The notes: generated by a model from the sequence alone, not told the origin. DNA of 51,289 nucleotides from UBA6136 sp964344495 (GCA_964344495.1 CAYFNI010000001.1:1-51289), one strand, 5' to 3'; counted from the stretch's first letter, positions 17,181 to 26,097 are shown. A program made the numbers and translations.

Positions 17181-18561
17181 CGGCGTAGGGATCGTGTATG
17201 AAGTTTTCGAAACGGGTGTATTGGCCGAGGAAGGTGAGTCGCGTCGTGCCGATCGGTCCGTTACGCTGTTTGGAGATGATGATTTCGGCCGTGCCCTTGT
17301 CGGTCGTGTCCTTGTTGTACACCTCGTCACGGTAGATGAAAACGATGACATCGGCATCCTGCTCGATGGCGCCCGATTCACGCAGATCCGACATCACCGG
17401 ACGCTTGTTCGGTCGCTGCTCCAGGCTCCGGTTCAGCTGCGACAGGGCTATGACCGGGACATTCAGTTCCTTGGCCAGCGCTTTCAGGGACCGCGAAATG
17501 TCCGAAATCTCGTTGACGCGGCTTTCAGCGCCGGGTGACTGCATGAGTTGCAGGTAATCGAGCACGACCAGTCCCAGCTTGCCGTCATTTTCGCGCGCCA
17601 GCCGTCGGCAGCGGGCGCGGACCTCGGTCGGCGTCATGGCCGGGGTGTCGTCGATATACAGTTTGGTTTCGGCCAGAATGTTGATGGCCGAGGTCATTCT
17701 GGGCCACTCGTCATCCTCCAGCTTCCCGGTCCGAACCCGGTGCTGATCAATGCGACCGAGGGACGAAATCATGCGCATCGCCAGTTGTTCGCCCGGCATT
17801 TCCATGCTGAATACGGCGACAGGCACTTGTTCCTTGATGGCCACATGCTCTGCGATGTTCATCGCGAACGTGGTCTTGCCCATCGACGGCCGGCCGGCGA
17901 CGATGACCAGATCGGATGGCTGCAAGCCGGAGGTCAGTTCGTCAAAATCATTGAAGCCGGTGCTGGCGCCGGTGATATGGCCTTCCTTCTGGAACAGCAT
18001 CTCGATGCGGTCGATGGCCTTGGCCAGCAGCGGTTTGATCGGGCTGAACCCGGTGCCCTTGCGGCGGTACTGATCGGCAATATGGAATACTTTCTGCTCA
18101 GCCGACTCAATCAGCTCGATGGTTCCGCGCCCTTGTGGGTAGAAGGCCAGATCGGCAATTTCGTTGCCTGAACCAATCAATTGGCGCAGAACCGACTTTT
18201 CCCGGACGATCTCGGCATAGGCCACGATGTTGGCGGCGCTGGGCGTTTCTTTGGCCAGTGTCGCGAGATAGGCCAGCCCGCCGCACTCCTCCAGCCAGCC
18301 AAACTGCTCGAGGGTTTCAGACAGCGTGATGACATCCAGCGGCGATTGACGCTCGGCCAACTGGGCAATGGCGCGAAAAATCAGTTGGTGATCGCGTCGG
18401 TAAAAATCGTCCTCGATCAGGAAATCAGCCACCTTGTCCCAGGCTTGCTTGTCGAGCATCAGCGCCCCGATGACCGATTGTTCGGCATTGATCGAGTAGG
18501 GCGGGATCTTGAGTGCTTCGACGGTGTCGGCTTGCTTGCGGGATCGCTCGGCCATGGTCAA
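17167..18561 (-). CDS. dnaB: Replicative DNA helicase
   Basis: The hexameric helicase of the replication fork, 464 residues. It has an N-terminal DnaB domain (PPYSINAEQSVIGALML), then a RecA-like domain with Walker A GRPSMGKTTFAMNIA, Walker B LVVLDYLQLM and the arginine-rich C-terminal motif SDLRESGAIEQDADVI. Its ATG (18561, or 18555) overlaps the hldE stop in ATGA, so it appears to be translationally coupled to an LPS-sugar gene, an unusual neighbour. No intein is present. Confidence 0.97.
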   Translation of the reverse strand: MTMAERSRKQADTVEALKIPPYSINAEQSVIGALMLDKQAWDKVADFLIEDDFYRRDHQLIFRAIAQLAERQSPLDVITLSETLEQFGWLEECGGLAYLATLAKETPSAANIVAYAEIVREKSVLRQLIGSGNEIADLAFYPQGRGTIELIESAEQKVFHIADQYRRKGTGFSPIKPLLAKAIDRIEMLFQKEGHITGASTGFNDFDELTSGLQPSDLVIVAGRPSMGKTTFAMNIAEHVAIKEQVPVAVFSMEMPGEQLAMRMISSLGRIDQHRVRTGKLEDDEWPRMTSAINILAETKLYIDDTPAMTPTEVRARCRRLARENDGKLGLVVLDYLQLMQSPGAESRVNEISDISRSLKALAKELNVPVIALSQLNRSLEQRPNKRPVMSDLRESGAIEQDADVIVFIYRDEVYNKDTTDKGTAEIIISKQRNGPIGTTRLTFLGQYTRFENFIHDPYAGESY

Positions 18562-20036
18562 TGTGAGGAAGGAGGAATGGAAATCGTCTCGTCGCCCTGG
18601 CCCCGCCGGTGGATGCGTTCGATCAGTCCAGTGGTCGAATGCCCATCGACGAACGGCAGAATGCGCACCTCGCCACCGTTGGCCAGCACGTGGTCATGAC
18701 CGGCAATCGCACTGATCTCGGTATAGTCGCCGCCTTTCACCAGAATATCAGGCAACAGCGTCCCGATGAGGGCGCGCGGTGTGTCCTCCTCGAACGGCAC
18801 CACCCAGTCGACACACTCCAGGGCGGCCAGCAGCGTCATGCGGTGGGGCAGGGGGTTGATCGGGCGCTCGGGTCCCTTGAGACGGCTGACTGAGGCATCC
18901 GAGTTCACCAGCACCAACAGGCGGTCACCCAGAGCGCGTGCCCGTTGCAGATAATCGACATGGCCGGGGTGCAGGATGTCGAAACAGCCGTTCGTGGCGA
19001 CGATGCGTTCGCCGTGTGCCTGACTTGCGCGGATCAGTGGTACCAGGTGCGGCAGGTCAATGACGCCACGCTGTCGTGTGGGCGCGCCCTGAAGCGCGGC
19101 GGCGAGTTCGGCGTTGGTGATGGTGGCGGTACCGAGCTTGCCGACAGCCAGCCCCGCCGCCTGATTGGCGAGGCGGGTCGCGTCGGCCATGGACAGGCCG
19201 GCCGCAAGTCCGCTGGCCAGCGTGGCGATCACTGTGTCGCCCGCCCCGGTGACGTCATAGACTTCCTTGGCATGGGTGGGTAGATGCAAGGGCGGCTGCC
19301 CCTGCTGCAGCAGACTCATGCCCTGTTCACCCCGGGTAATCAGCAGTGCTTCCAGGGAAAGCTCAGCCAGCAACTTCTGACCGCGGCGGACCAGGTCATC
19401 CTCGGTCGGACAGGGGCCGACAACGGCCTCGAACTCGGACCGGTTGGGCGTCAGAAGCGTGGCGCCCCGATATTTGTCGAAGTGCAAACCCTTGGGGTCC
19501 ACAAGAACCGGAATACCAGCAGCGCGGGCTGACTCGATCAGGCCCGCCGTATGGCTCAGGGTGCCCTTGTCATAATCAGACAGGACGACAACGTCACTGT
19601 TGGCCAGCTGTTGACGGTACGGTGCGTCTAGATTGGCGTCGGTGGCCGGCTGGAAACGTTGCTCGAAATCGAGCCGAATCAACTGCTGATGGCGGCTGAG
19701 GACGCGCAGTTTGGTGATGGTCGGGCAACCGTCCAGACGGCGCAGATGGCATTCAATGCCTGCGTCCTGCAGCAGCCCTTCAAGCCGGTCGCCGGCTTCG
19801 TCCTTGCCCCGGTAGCCCAGCAGGCTGACCGAGCCACCCAGTGCGATGATGTTGAGAGCGACGTTGCCGGCACCCCCAGCCCGCTCTTCGATCTGGTCGA
19901 CACGGACGACCGGAACGGGCGCTTCCGGGGAAATGCGGGATGTGCCGCCGTGCCAGTAACGGTCGAGCATCAGGTCGCCGATTACCAGGATACGGCGGGT
20001 AGAGAAATCGGGAAGGTGCATGGTCTGCGCTGGCAT
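18558..20036 (-). CDS. hldE: Bifunctional heptose-7-P kinase / heptose-1-P adenylyltransferase
   Basis: This enzyme makes ADP-heptose for the LPS inner core. Residues 1-330 form a ribokinase-type domain (ILVIGDLMLDRYWHG; GAGDTVIATLASG with the catalytic Asp). The C-terminal 130 residues are the nucleotidyltransferase (ATNGCFDILHPGHVDYLQ with HPGH). At about 492 residues it is longer than the E. coli protein by only a few amino acids. The start is uncertain among GTG 20060, ATG 20036 and ATG 20021, with no clear ribosome site; I chose 20036. It is first in hldE-dnaB-alr and divergent from the Tim44-domain gene. Confidence 0.94.
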   Translation of the reverse strand: MPAQTMHLPDFSTRRILVIGDLMLDRYWHGGTSRISPEAPVPVVRVDQIEERAGGAGNVALNIIALGGSVSLLGYRGKDEAGDRLEGLLQDAGIECHLRRLDGCPTITKLRVLSRHQQLIRLDFEQRFQPATDANLDAPYRQQLANSDVVVLSDYDKGTLSHTAGLIESARAAGIPVLVDPKGLHFDKYRGATLLTPNRSEFEAVVGPCPTEDDLVRRGQKLLAELSLEALLITRGEQGMSLLQQGQPPLHLPTHAKEVYDVTGAGDTVIATLASGLAAGLSMADATRLANQAAGLAVGKLGTATITNAELAAALQGAPTRQRGVIDLPHLVPLIRASQAHGERIVATNGCFDILHPGHVDYLQRARALGDRLLVLVNSDASVSRLKGPERPINPLPHRMTLLAALECVDWVVPFEEDTPRALIGTLLPDILVKGGDYTEISAIAGHDHVLANGGEVRILPFVDGHSTTGLIERIHRRGQGDETISIPPSSH

Positions 20037-20177
20037 TGACTGGCGATTAGGATAACACACGGGGCGCGGGCACTTGCCCGGCGCTGAATTGTCTGTAAGA
20101 ACGGTAGGTGGCTTGATTTTTTACCGATCAACCGCCATCTTGTTGGACATCATTTACCTCACAGGGAATCCACCCCA

Positions 20178-21158
20178 ATGAACGGAAAAACCGGTTTTAT
20201 GATCCGTACGCTGTTGAGCCTGCTGGTTCTCGCGGCAAGCCTATCGGACGCGACTGCGGCGCGCATGGGGGGCGGCCGTTCGTTTGGCAGCCGTCCCTCC
20301 TACAGCACGCCTTACCAGCGTTCGCCCAGTTCGGTTAATCCGGGCGCCAGCCGCCCGTCTAATCCCGCCCAATCACCGGCGGCCTCACCCGCACAAGCCC
20401 GCAACCAGTCCATCCGCGATTCACTGGCGCAACGGGGTGGTTTGGCCCGATTCCTTGGCGGTCTGGCCCTAGGCGGGCTGCTGGGTGCGCTGTTCTTCGG
20501 CGGTGGCTTCGAGCATCTCAACATCCTCGATCTACTGGTCTTTGGCGGCGTTGCCTTGCTCTTGTTCAAGCTGTTGGCTTCCCGCCGGCCTGCGCCTGAG
20601 CGGGTTGCCACTCAGGCCGGCTATTACGGGGGGCAGGATCGTCAGGAGAACGTCTACGAGAGACACACCTCCGAGCCCGTTTCGAGTGGCTCAGGCTCGG
20701 GTGGCGCCGGCTTCGATACGGACCTGTTGTCACGCAAGACAGGCTTCAACCCCGCTGCCAGCGCTGCAGCCAGCGCCATTCCCGCCGACTTTGATGCGAC
20801 CGGCTTTCTTCAGGGAGCCCGTTCGGCCTATGCGCTGATGCAGGAAGCCTGGGACAAAGCCGACCTGGCTGAGTTGAGAGCGCTGACGACCGACAAGGTG
20901 TTTGGCGAACTGCAGGATCAGATCAGGGCCCGCGGCCTGGCGGAGAACCGGACAGAACTGCTCGAAGTCGAGGCCGAGTTGCTGGAGGTCCGCGATATCG
21001 GGGAAGAGCGGGTCGCCACCGTTCTATTCGATGTGTTGATGCGCGAACAGGCGCATGCAGACCCTGCCCGCGTGCAGGAAGTTTGGCATTTCACCCGTGC
21101 GCGCAACAGTCGTCAGCCCACCTGGTTCCTCGACGGTATCCAGCAGCTCGAAGCCTGA
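20178..21158 (+). CDS. Tim44-domain membrane protein
   Basis: A 326-residue protein. An N-terminal signal or anchor (IRTLLSLLVLAASLSDATA) is followed by a low-complexity Ser/Pro/Arg region (about residues 30-80). Two adjacent hydrophobic segments follow (LGGLALGGLLGALFFGGG, then LNILDLLVFGGVALLLFKLL). A C-terminal Tim44-like domain starts around residue 210 (FLQGARSAYALMQEAWDKAD). The bacterial family is widespread in proteobacteria and its role is not settled; membrane-associated protein handling is assumed from the mitochondrial relative. It lies upstream of hemJ. Confidence 0.85.
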   Translation: MNGKTGFMIRTLLSLLVLAASLSDATAARMGGGRSFGSRPSYSTPYQRSPSSVNPGASRPSNPAQSPAASPAQARNQSIRDSLAQRGGLARFLGGLALGGLLGALFFGGGFEHLNILDLLVFGGVALLLFKLLASRRPAPERVATQAGYYGGQDRQENVYERHTSEPVSSGSGSGGAGFDTDLLSRKTGFNPAASAAASAIPADFDATGFLQGARSAYALMQEAWDKADLAELRALTTDKVFGELQDQIRARGLAENRTELLEVEAELLEVRDIGEERVATVLFDVLMREQAHADPARVQEVWHFTRARNSRQPTWFLDGIQQLEA

Positions 21159-21254
21159 AGAGTGTCTCGTGAGGCATGGCCGGTGTGTTGACCCACGCTT
21201 GGCCGTGCCGACCGACCCCCGACCGTTACATACCTAACAGACGGAATACGTGCG

Positions 21255-21677
21255 ATGTGGCTGAAAGCCTTGCATCTCATCTTCATGGTGACTTGGTTCG
21301 CAGGACTGTTCTATTTGCCAAGACTGTTTGTCTACCATGCCATGTCCGATGACCGTATCAGCCTCGATCGCTTCAAAGTCATGGAGCGCAAGCTGTACTG
21401 GGGCATCATGACGCCCGGCATGGTGCTGACCTTCGTATTCGGAGTCTGGATGCTGCTCGATTACGCCTGGGACAGCTATGGCCAGAGCGGCTGGCTACAT
21501 GCCAAGCTGGGTTTGCTGGCCGTGTTGTTGGTCTATCACATCCAATGCGGCCGCTGGCTGCAGGCGTTCAAGCATGACCGAAATCGTCACGGCCATGTGT
21601 ATTACCGATGGATGAATGAAGTACCTGTTCTATTTCTGGTCGCCATCATCCTGTTGGCGGTACTCAAACCCTTTTGA
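21255..21677 (+). CDS. hemJ: Protoporphyrinogen IX oxidase, HemJ type
   Basis: A 140-residue membrane protein that oxidises protoporphyrinogen IX to protoporphyrin IX in heme synthesis. It shows the HemJ pattern: MWLKALHLIFMVTWFAGLFYLPRLF, with the conserved histidine in the first helix, and KLGLLAVLLVYH, with another conserved histidine. Four hydrophobic segments are visible, as in the family. Its presence suggests the organism uses HemJ rather than HemG or HemY, although those could be encoded elsewhere. Confidence 0.9.
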   Translation: MWLKALHLIFMVTWFAGLFYLPRLFVYHAMSDDRISLDRFKVMERKLYWGIMTPGMVLTFVFGVWMLLDYAWDSYGQSGWLHAKLGLLAVLLVYHIQCGRWLQAFKHDRNRHGHVYYRWMNEVPVLFLVAIILLAVLKPF

Positions 21678-21725
21678 TTCGATTGTTCCAATCCATCCAT
21701 AGCCCTCAGGAGAGGTAAAGACCCG

Positions 21726-21956
21726 ATGCCCACCTACGACTACCAATGCAACGCCTGCAGCCATCCTTATACGGCCATGCATAAAATCAGCGAGTCGGCC
21801 CCGGCCTGTCCGTCCTGCGGGAGTGCGGACATCAGGAAGTTGCTTTCCGCTCCGGCCATCCACGGCAAAGGCAGCACGTATAGCCCGGAACCGCCCTGTG
21901 CCTCGCCCGCGTTTCAGGGTGGCTGCGGGTCCGGCATGTGTGGCCACAAGCACTGA
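21726..21956 (+). CDS. FmdB-family zinc-ribbon protein
   Basis: A 76-residue protein starting MPTYDYQCNAC, the classic start of the FmdB putative regulatory family. Two CxxC pairs (CNAC and CPSC) make a zinc ribbon. The C-terminal tail holds three further cysteines and ends GSGMCGHKH. The function is not established. It is last in the plus-strand group that starts at 20178. AGGAGAGG upstream is a good ribosome site. Confidence 0.9.
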   Translation: MPTYDYQCNACSHPYTAMHKISESAPACPSCGSADIRKLLSAPAIHGKGSTYSPEPPCASPAFQGGCGSGMCGHKH

Positions 21957-21993
21957 CCCCGCGAACACGGTTTCTTGAGCGTCAGAAATGGAA

Positions 21994-22025
21994 AAGCCCG
22001 GCCCGCCTTTTGGCGGGACGGGCTT
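21994..22025 (-). terminator. Strong intrinsic terminator closing the minus-strand operon
   Basis: AAGCCCG (21994-22000) pairs with CGGGCTT (22019-22025), and CCCGCC (22002-22007) with GGCGGG (22012-22017), around a TTTT loop. Read on the minus strand the stem is followed by TTTTCC, so it best serves the genes ending at 22061. It may also stop transcription from the plus-strand fmdB side, though no T-run follows there. Confidence 0.8.
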
Positions 22026-22060
22026 CGGTCAGTTGTCGCCGGAAGCACCCGGTTTCGGAT

Positions 22061-22366
22061 TCAATCAGTAGCGCGCACGCTGGTCTTCAACAGGGCGAAT
22101 TTGTAAACCAGCAGGGCCACGACAATGCCGACGGCGATCCATGAATGGCCGATCAGACCGGCACTCATGCTTGCCTTGTTGGCCACCCCTTGTATGGCGC
22201 TGACATAGGGCTTGGACACGATGATCATCCAGGCCCACGCCGGGAGCTGGTAGGCAGCGGCACCGGCAATCGCCCATTGCACACTGTTGGAATGAAGCCG
22301 TGCGGCGGTCTTGTAGAACCAGTAGGCGAAACCGATGGTGAGCAGAACGGACAGAAACATGGCCAT
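22061..22366 (-). CDS. Small membrane protein of unknown function
   Basis: A 101-residue protein with three hydrophobic segments: FLSVLLTIGFAYWFY, WAIAGAAAYQLPAWAWMIIV and WIAVGIVVALLVYKFALL. It has a good ribosome site, AGGAG, about 8 bases before ATG 22366. It is last before the terminator at 21994-22025 and downstream of the DUF2905 gene. I do not recognise a family. Confidence 0.75.
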   Translation of the reverse strand: MAMFLSVLLTIGFAYWFYKTAARLHSNSVQWAIAGAAAYQLPAWAWMIIVSKPYVSAIQGVANKASMSAGLIGHSWIAVGIVVALLVYKFALLKTSVRATD

Positions 22367-22448
22367 CGTTGAAAACTCCTTTATCGTTTAGGTAGTGGAG
22401 CCTTGAGGGGTTGTGCCCCCTCTAGCTGGAATGATGCAGGCGGACGGT

Positions 22449-22664
22449 TCAGGAATCCGAGAACAGCCTGATCAGCAGATTCAGTATAACGCTGACGACC
22501 AGCATCGAGGTGATGGGAATATGCAGCGAATACCCGTCGCCTTTGATGTGGATATCGCCCGGGAGTTTCCCGAACCAGCTGAACACCCCGGGAACCCAAT
22601 ACAGCAGTCCCCCCAAAGCTGTGATCAACAGCCCGATCAGAATGATGCTCTTTGGGGTCAGCAT
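22449..22664 (-). CDS. DUF2905 family membrane protein
   Basis: A 71-residue protein with two hydrophobic segments flanking the family's conserved centre, FSWFGKLPGDIHIKG. The ATG at 22664 lies 4 bases after the mxaL stop at 22669, so it is probably cotranscribed with the mxa-like genes; the longer upstream frame overlaps mxaL and is unlikely. The function of DUF2905 is unknown. Confidence 0.85.
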   Translation of the reverse strand: MLTPKSIILIGLLITALGGLLYWVPGVFSWFGKLPGDIHIKGDGYSLHIPITSMLVVSVILNLLIRLFSDS

Positions 22665-22668
22665 TGGA

Positions 22669-23616
22669 TTACCGGAGCATCCGTCGGCCTCGCGCCCGCG
22701 AGCGTACTCCCTGTGCAAGCGCAAGCAGAGTCAGCGCCAGCCCGGCCAGCAGGGGACGGGCGTCGGTCAAGGTCGGGCGCATCTCCGACATGGCCATCGA
22801 GGTCATGAATTGCCTGAATTCGTCCGGTGTTTCCAGCCGCTGATAGGTCAGCCCGGTGATGCCTGACAGCCGTTTGAGGTGACCCTCATCAAGCCAGGAT
22901 AGATAGGGCCCTTCAGTGGGCAGCATACGGGTTTCAACCTTCTCCGAATATACCGTCGTCGAGATCGGTGGCTTCTCGATATCTGCGTTTTCCCAGTTGC
23001 CGAGCCTTTGGTTGTCACGGTCATAGCGGGGGACGGCGACAGGTGTGGTTCCACCGACGCCGATCAGCGCTCCACCCACGCTGCCGGATGGACCATCAAA
23101 CTGCGGCTGAATGGATTGTGGCGGTGTCTCCTGACCATCGGTCAGAAACGCTAGCCGCACGTCAGGATCCTGTTTTCGCATCTCACGCAGGGCGTGATAC
23201 AGCCCCATCTCGACATGGCTGTCAGCAGACCAGGCCATGCGCCAGTCGATGTGTTCGAGGACATCGTCAATGACGGAGAAATGACGGCAGATCTCCAGCG
23301 GTTCGAACAGAAAATGCACGGTCTGGGTCGTAAACAGCCCAAGTCCGATTTCGGAACCGCAGGGGAGGTCGTGCAGCACCGCCCGCGTGGCCGCCTTGGC
23401 AAAGCCCAGCCGGTCCTGCGGCCAGCCGGTTTGATGGTAATCCTGCGTGTTCATGCTCTGGGTAATGTCAAACACGACCATGATGCGTGCCACTTGGCGC
23501 GGCAATCGGAGTTCAGGCCGAGCCAGACAGACCCCGATCAATACCGTGGCCAGTCCGAGCAGGAGCAGACGCCAGCGCAATATCAGTGCCGCCCAGACTC
23601 GCCGCAGCCGTCTCAC
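22669..23616 (-). CDS. mxaL: MxaL-like von Willebrand factor A domain protein
   Basis: A 315-residue membrane-anchored VWA protein. An N-terminal hydrophobic helix (LLLLGLATVLIGVCLARP) precedes the metal site VVFDITQSMN, a DxTxS form of the MIDAS motif. A second MIDAS-related stretch, LAFLTDGQE, follows. A further hydrophobic segment near the C-terminus (LLAGLALTLLALAQGV) suggests two membrane spans with the VWA domain in the periplasm. Gene order and size match MxaL, which with MxaA, MxaC and MxaK helps insert calcium into PQQ methanol dehydrogenase. Start overlaps the mxaK stop in ATGA. The substrate protein here is unknown. Confidence 0.65.
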   Translation of the reverse strand: MRRLRRVWAALILRWRLLLLGLATVLIGVCLARPELRLPRQVARIMVVFDITQSMNTQDYHQTGWPQDRLGFAKAATRAVLHDLPCGSEIGLGLFTTQTVHFLFEPLEICRHFSVIDDVLEHIDWRMAWSADSHVEMGLYHALREMRKQDPDVRLAFLTDGQETPPQSIQPQFDGPSGSVGGALIGVGGTTPVAVPRYDRDNQRLGNWENADIEKPPISTTVYSEKVETRMLPTEGPYLSWLDEGHLKRLSGITGLTYQRLETPDEFRQFMTSMAMSEMRPTLTDARPLLAGLALTLLALAQGVRSRARGRRMLR

Positions 23617-24164
23617 GGACCCCCTCCGGGGATAGTGGGCAGTGTGGCAAACACGCTGCCCTTGGAGCCTTGGAAGTCATTCTTGGGGCGTTCTTTCGGC
23701 GGGGGCGTGATCCGGTAGGCGTACTCGAGGTGGTAGCGGGCATCCCAGCGGGTCGGATCCAGCGTCAGAGATTGGCGCAGATTGTCCTTGGTTGCATCCA
23801 GCAGGGTATTAACCCGGATATGCTCCAGCAGACCGCGTTCCTTCCAGAGTTTGGCCGCATCCCGCAGATAAAGCGTGCCGAGGTTATAGCGGACGCGTGC
23901 CTGAAAGGCGGCGTCGCCCCGGTTGTGAATCATTCCATACAACCGCAGGGCCTCCAGTGGGTCGCCGGTCTGCTGCAACTGATAAGCCTTGGCATAGATA
24001 AGCAGCGGATCACTGTCTGGCTGAACCTCAATCGACTCAGTGGCGCTCAACAGTTGATTGTGCGTCCTAACCGTCGACCATTCGATCCCGGTTTGCAGCA
24101 ACCCGATCAAGGTGGCCCCCAATAACGGCCACAGGATCCAGGGCGAGAACAGGCGGCGGGTCAT
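23613..24164 (-). CDS. mxaK: MxaK-like membrane-anchored TPR-type protein
   Basis: A protein of about 183 residues with an N-terminal hydrophobic anchor (FSPWILWPLLGATLIGLLQTG) and a helical, TPR-like body (YAKAYQLQQTGDPLEALRLY and ARVRYNLGTLYLRDAAKLW). ATG 24164 overlaps the mxaC stop in ATGA; an alternative ATG at 24173 adds three residues. Weakly conserved, small MxaK proteins occupy this position between MxaC and MxaL in methylotroph clusters. The call relies largely on position. Confidence 0.6.
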   Translation of the reverse strand: MTRRLFSPWILWPLLGATLIGLLQTGIEWSTVRTHNQLLSATESIEVQPDSDPLLIYAKAYQLQQTGDPLEALRLYGMIHNRGDAAFQARVRYNLGTLYLRDAAKLWKERGLLEHIRVNTLLDATKDNLRQSLTLDPTRWDARYHLEYAYRITPPPKERPKNDFQGSKGSVFATLPTIPGGGP

Positions 24165-25144
24165 GGATTCCATGCAGTCACCTCCAGTGTTCGGGCCGAC
24201 AGGAGCAGCACCATCAGCACCAGCGCCACTCCATAGAACGGGCCTGACAGATCCTGGCGGGGTAATTTCTCCCGGTACGGCAGCGGCAGGTTTTCCAGTC
24301 GCTCGACCTCGGCAATCGCCTTTTCCATGGCGTTCGGATTTTCCGCCTCGAAGGCACGGTAGGGGACTTCGAGTGATTCGAAATACGCATTGAGGAAGTA
24401 TTCCGGCGTCGTGGTTTCGTTCGGGTTGGCCGGCTTCTCCGCCAGTGGGGCACTGGTGGGATTGCGGAGGTAAATCCAGTAGAGCGTGGTACCGGTTTCC
24501 TGGAAAGTTTGCCGCAAGCGATCGCGAGTCTGCTCATCTATCCGGGCAGCGCCATCGGACACCAGCAGGATGATGCGGGAACCCTGGCGGGGTGTGTCGG
24601 TAAAAAAGTCCAGCGCCATCGCCAGTCCGGGCGCGATGTGGGTGACACCATGGCCGCGACTGCCGGCGGCGGCGATGGCCGCCTGGATCGCGGGTTTGTC
24701 CTCGGTCAGCGGCAGCACATAGATCGGGGCGGCAGCAAAGGCGACCATGCCGAACAGGTCATGCTGGCGCCGCTGAACAAATTCCGACAGCAGCTTCCGG
24801 GCCATGGCGCTTTTCGATTCGGTGGCTTTGGCACCCAGATAACGGCCGGTGAAGTTCTCGTTCATGCTGCTGCTGCGATCCAGTAGCAGGACGATATGCG
24901 CGCCGGTGCCGATTCGATCGACCCATTGTTCACGCTGGTAGGGGCCAGCCATGCCGATGACCAGACTTGCGATGGTGGCACAGGCCACCAGTCGCAATAA
25001 CCAGTCGAGCCGATCCGACAGGGGATCGGCTGGCACCCGCGACAGCGAGGAATACAGCAGCGCCACCTGCCCACGCCGGTACCAGGGCAAGGCAGCCACG
25101 ACGAGCAGGGCCAGTGCCCAGGGTTGCAGCAGTCCGACGCTCAC
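24161..25144 (-). CDS. mxaC: MxaC-like von Willebrand factor A domain protein
   Basis: A 327-residue VWA protein with two N-terminal hydrophobic segments (QPWALALLVVAALPW and LVACATIASLVIGMAG), a perfect DxSxS MIDAS motif in LLLDRSSSMNEN, and a C-terminal membrane span (FYGVALVLMVLLLSARTL). GTG 25144 overlaps the mxaA stop. Such paired VWA proteins usually work with a MoxR-type AAA ATPase to insert metal or assemble a periplasmic enzyme, but no MoxR gene is in the window. Confidence 0.65.
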   Translation of the reverse strand: MSVGLLQPWALALLVVAALPWYRRGQVALLYSSLSRVPADPLSDRLDWLLRLVACATIASLVIGMAGPYQREQWVDRIGTGAHIVLLLDRSSSMNENFTGRYLGAKATESKSAMARKLLSEFVQRRQHDLFGMVAFAAAPIYVLPLTEDKPAIQAAIAAAGSRGHGVTHIAPGLAMALDFFTDTPRQGSRIILLVSDGAARIDEQTRDRLRQTFQETGTTLYWIYLRNPTSAPLAEKPANPNETTTPEYFLNAYFESLEVPYRAFEAENPNAMEKAIAEVERLENLPLPYREKLPRQDLSGPFYGVALVLMVLLLSARTLEVTAWNP

Positions 25145-26097
25145 AAGGCCTTCCGTTCAGCGGCTGCGCAGGCCTTGCTCAGCGCCAGCAGGTTGAGTGA
25201 CCGCCATGTTTCATTCGAGTCAGCGGAGTCGGGATCGAAGAACAAGGCCTGCGATCCGTCAAAAAAGCGGGCCAGTTCCGGCTGCAGGGGCGCAAATGTC
25301 GCGTGTGTCAGGCAATAACGCTCCAACTGGCTGGCGAACAGGGTTTCGCCGAAGGTCAGATCCAGTGCGCGATGCAACGCGCGAGCGGCCGCCCGGACCG
25401 TGGCTGGATCATTGCTGCCCGCCAGCAGGCGCCGTACCGTGCGCTGAGCTTCGGCAAAGGGCCGCGCCTTGCGGCGACGCAACACATGCCGCAGGCATAA
25501 CAGTGCCACCACGGCGCCGAACGCCGACAGCCATTGCAGGAACCGGCGCTGCAGCGGTGCGGTATCCGCCGGTTTCGGCGGTATGGGGTCCAGCAATTGC
25601 AGTTGTTCATCGCTGATATCGGGCGGTATGACCGGCGAGAGGGTGAACGACCAGCTCGGTGTCTGCAGTGTAACGGGCGGGGAACCGGCAAGATTCAGCG
25701 TCAGCGGGGGCACGCTCATGAGCTCCGGCGCACGTACGCCTTTGAATACCTGATAGGTCAGCTGCAGCTCACCGATGTCGCGTCCGCCGGCCGGCCGGAT
25801 TGCCCAGTGCTGCTCACGCAAGCTGAGCCAGTCGTTGATTGGGCCGGGTTGCGGCAAGGAGGCGGTATCCAGCTGCTGGCCGGGGTGCAGTTCCACCGAG
25901 AGGGTCAGTTCGATCAGATCACCGAGAACATAGCCGTAATCGCGAGCGGCGCTGAGTGTCACCGTAGGTGCGGGTGCGTTCCGCTGGTCCGGCTGACAGG
26001 CGGGAAGGAGCAGGATCAGGCTTGCCAGCCCGAGGTTCTGCAAGGCGCGTGTTGCGCATGAGCACTCAGGCGGCCAGGGCTTTGCTAGCAACTTCAT
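25141..26097 (-). CDS. mxaA: MxaA-like lipoprotein
   Basis: A protein of about 318 residues with a lipobox, LILLLPACQPD, so probably lipidated. The N-terminal domain carries the MxaA-like stretch ARDYGYVLGDLIELTLSVEL. A membrane segment (LSAFGAVVALLCLRHVL) lies in the middle, followed by a cytoplasmic helical domain. The start is unsure: ATG 26097 overlaps the pepN end by 32 bases, while a TTG further in (before QNLGLASLILL) would give a compact lipoprotein signal. It is first of the mxaACKL-like block and follows pepN directly. Confidence 0.62.
   Translation of the reverse strand: MKLLAKPWPPECSCATRALQNLGLASLILLLPACQPDQRNAPAPTVTLSAARDYGYVLGDLIELTLSVELHPGQQLDTASLPQPGPINDWLSLREQHWAIRPAGGRDIGELQLTYQVFKGVRAPELMSVPPLTLNLAGSPPVTLQTPSWSFTLSPVIPPDISDEQLQLLDPIPPKPADTAPLQRRFLQWLSAFGAVVALLCLRHVLRRRKARPFAEAQRTVRRLLAGSNDPATVRAAARALHRALDLTFGETLFASQLERYCLTHATFAPLQPELARFFDGSQALFFDPDSADSNETWRSLNLLALSKACAAAERKAL

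Noticed and set aside
16158..17201. 347-codon plus-strand frame antisense to alr
   Set aside because: No recognisable motif; alr on the other strand has full family signatures.
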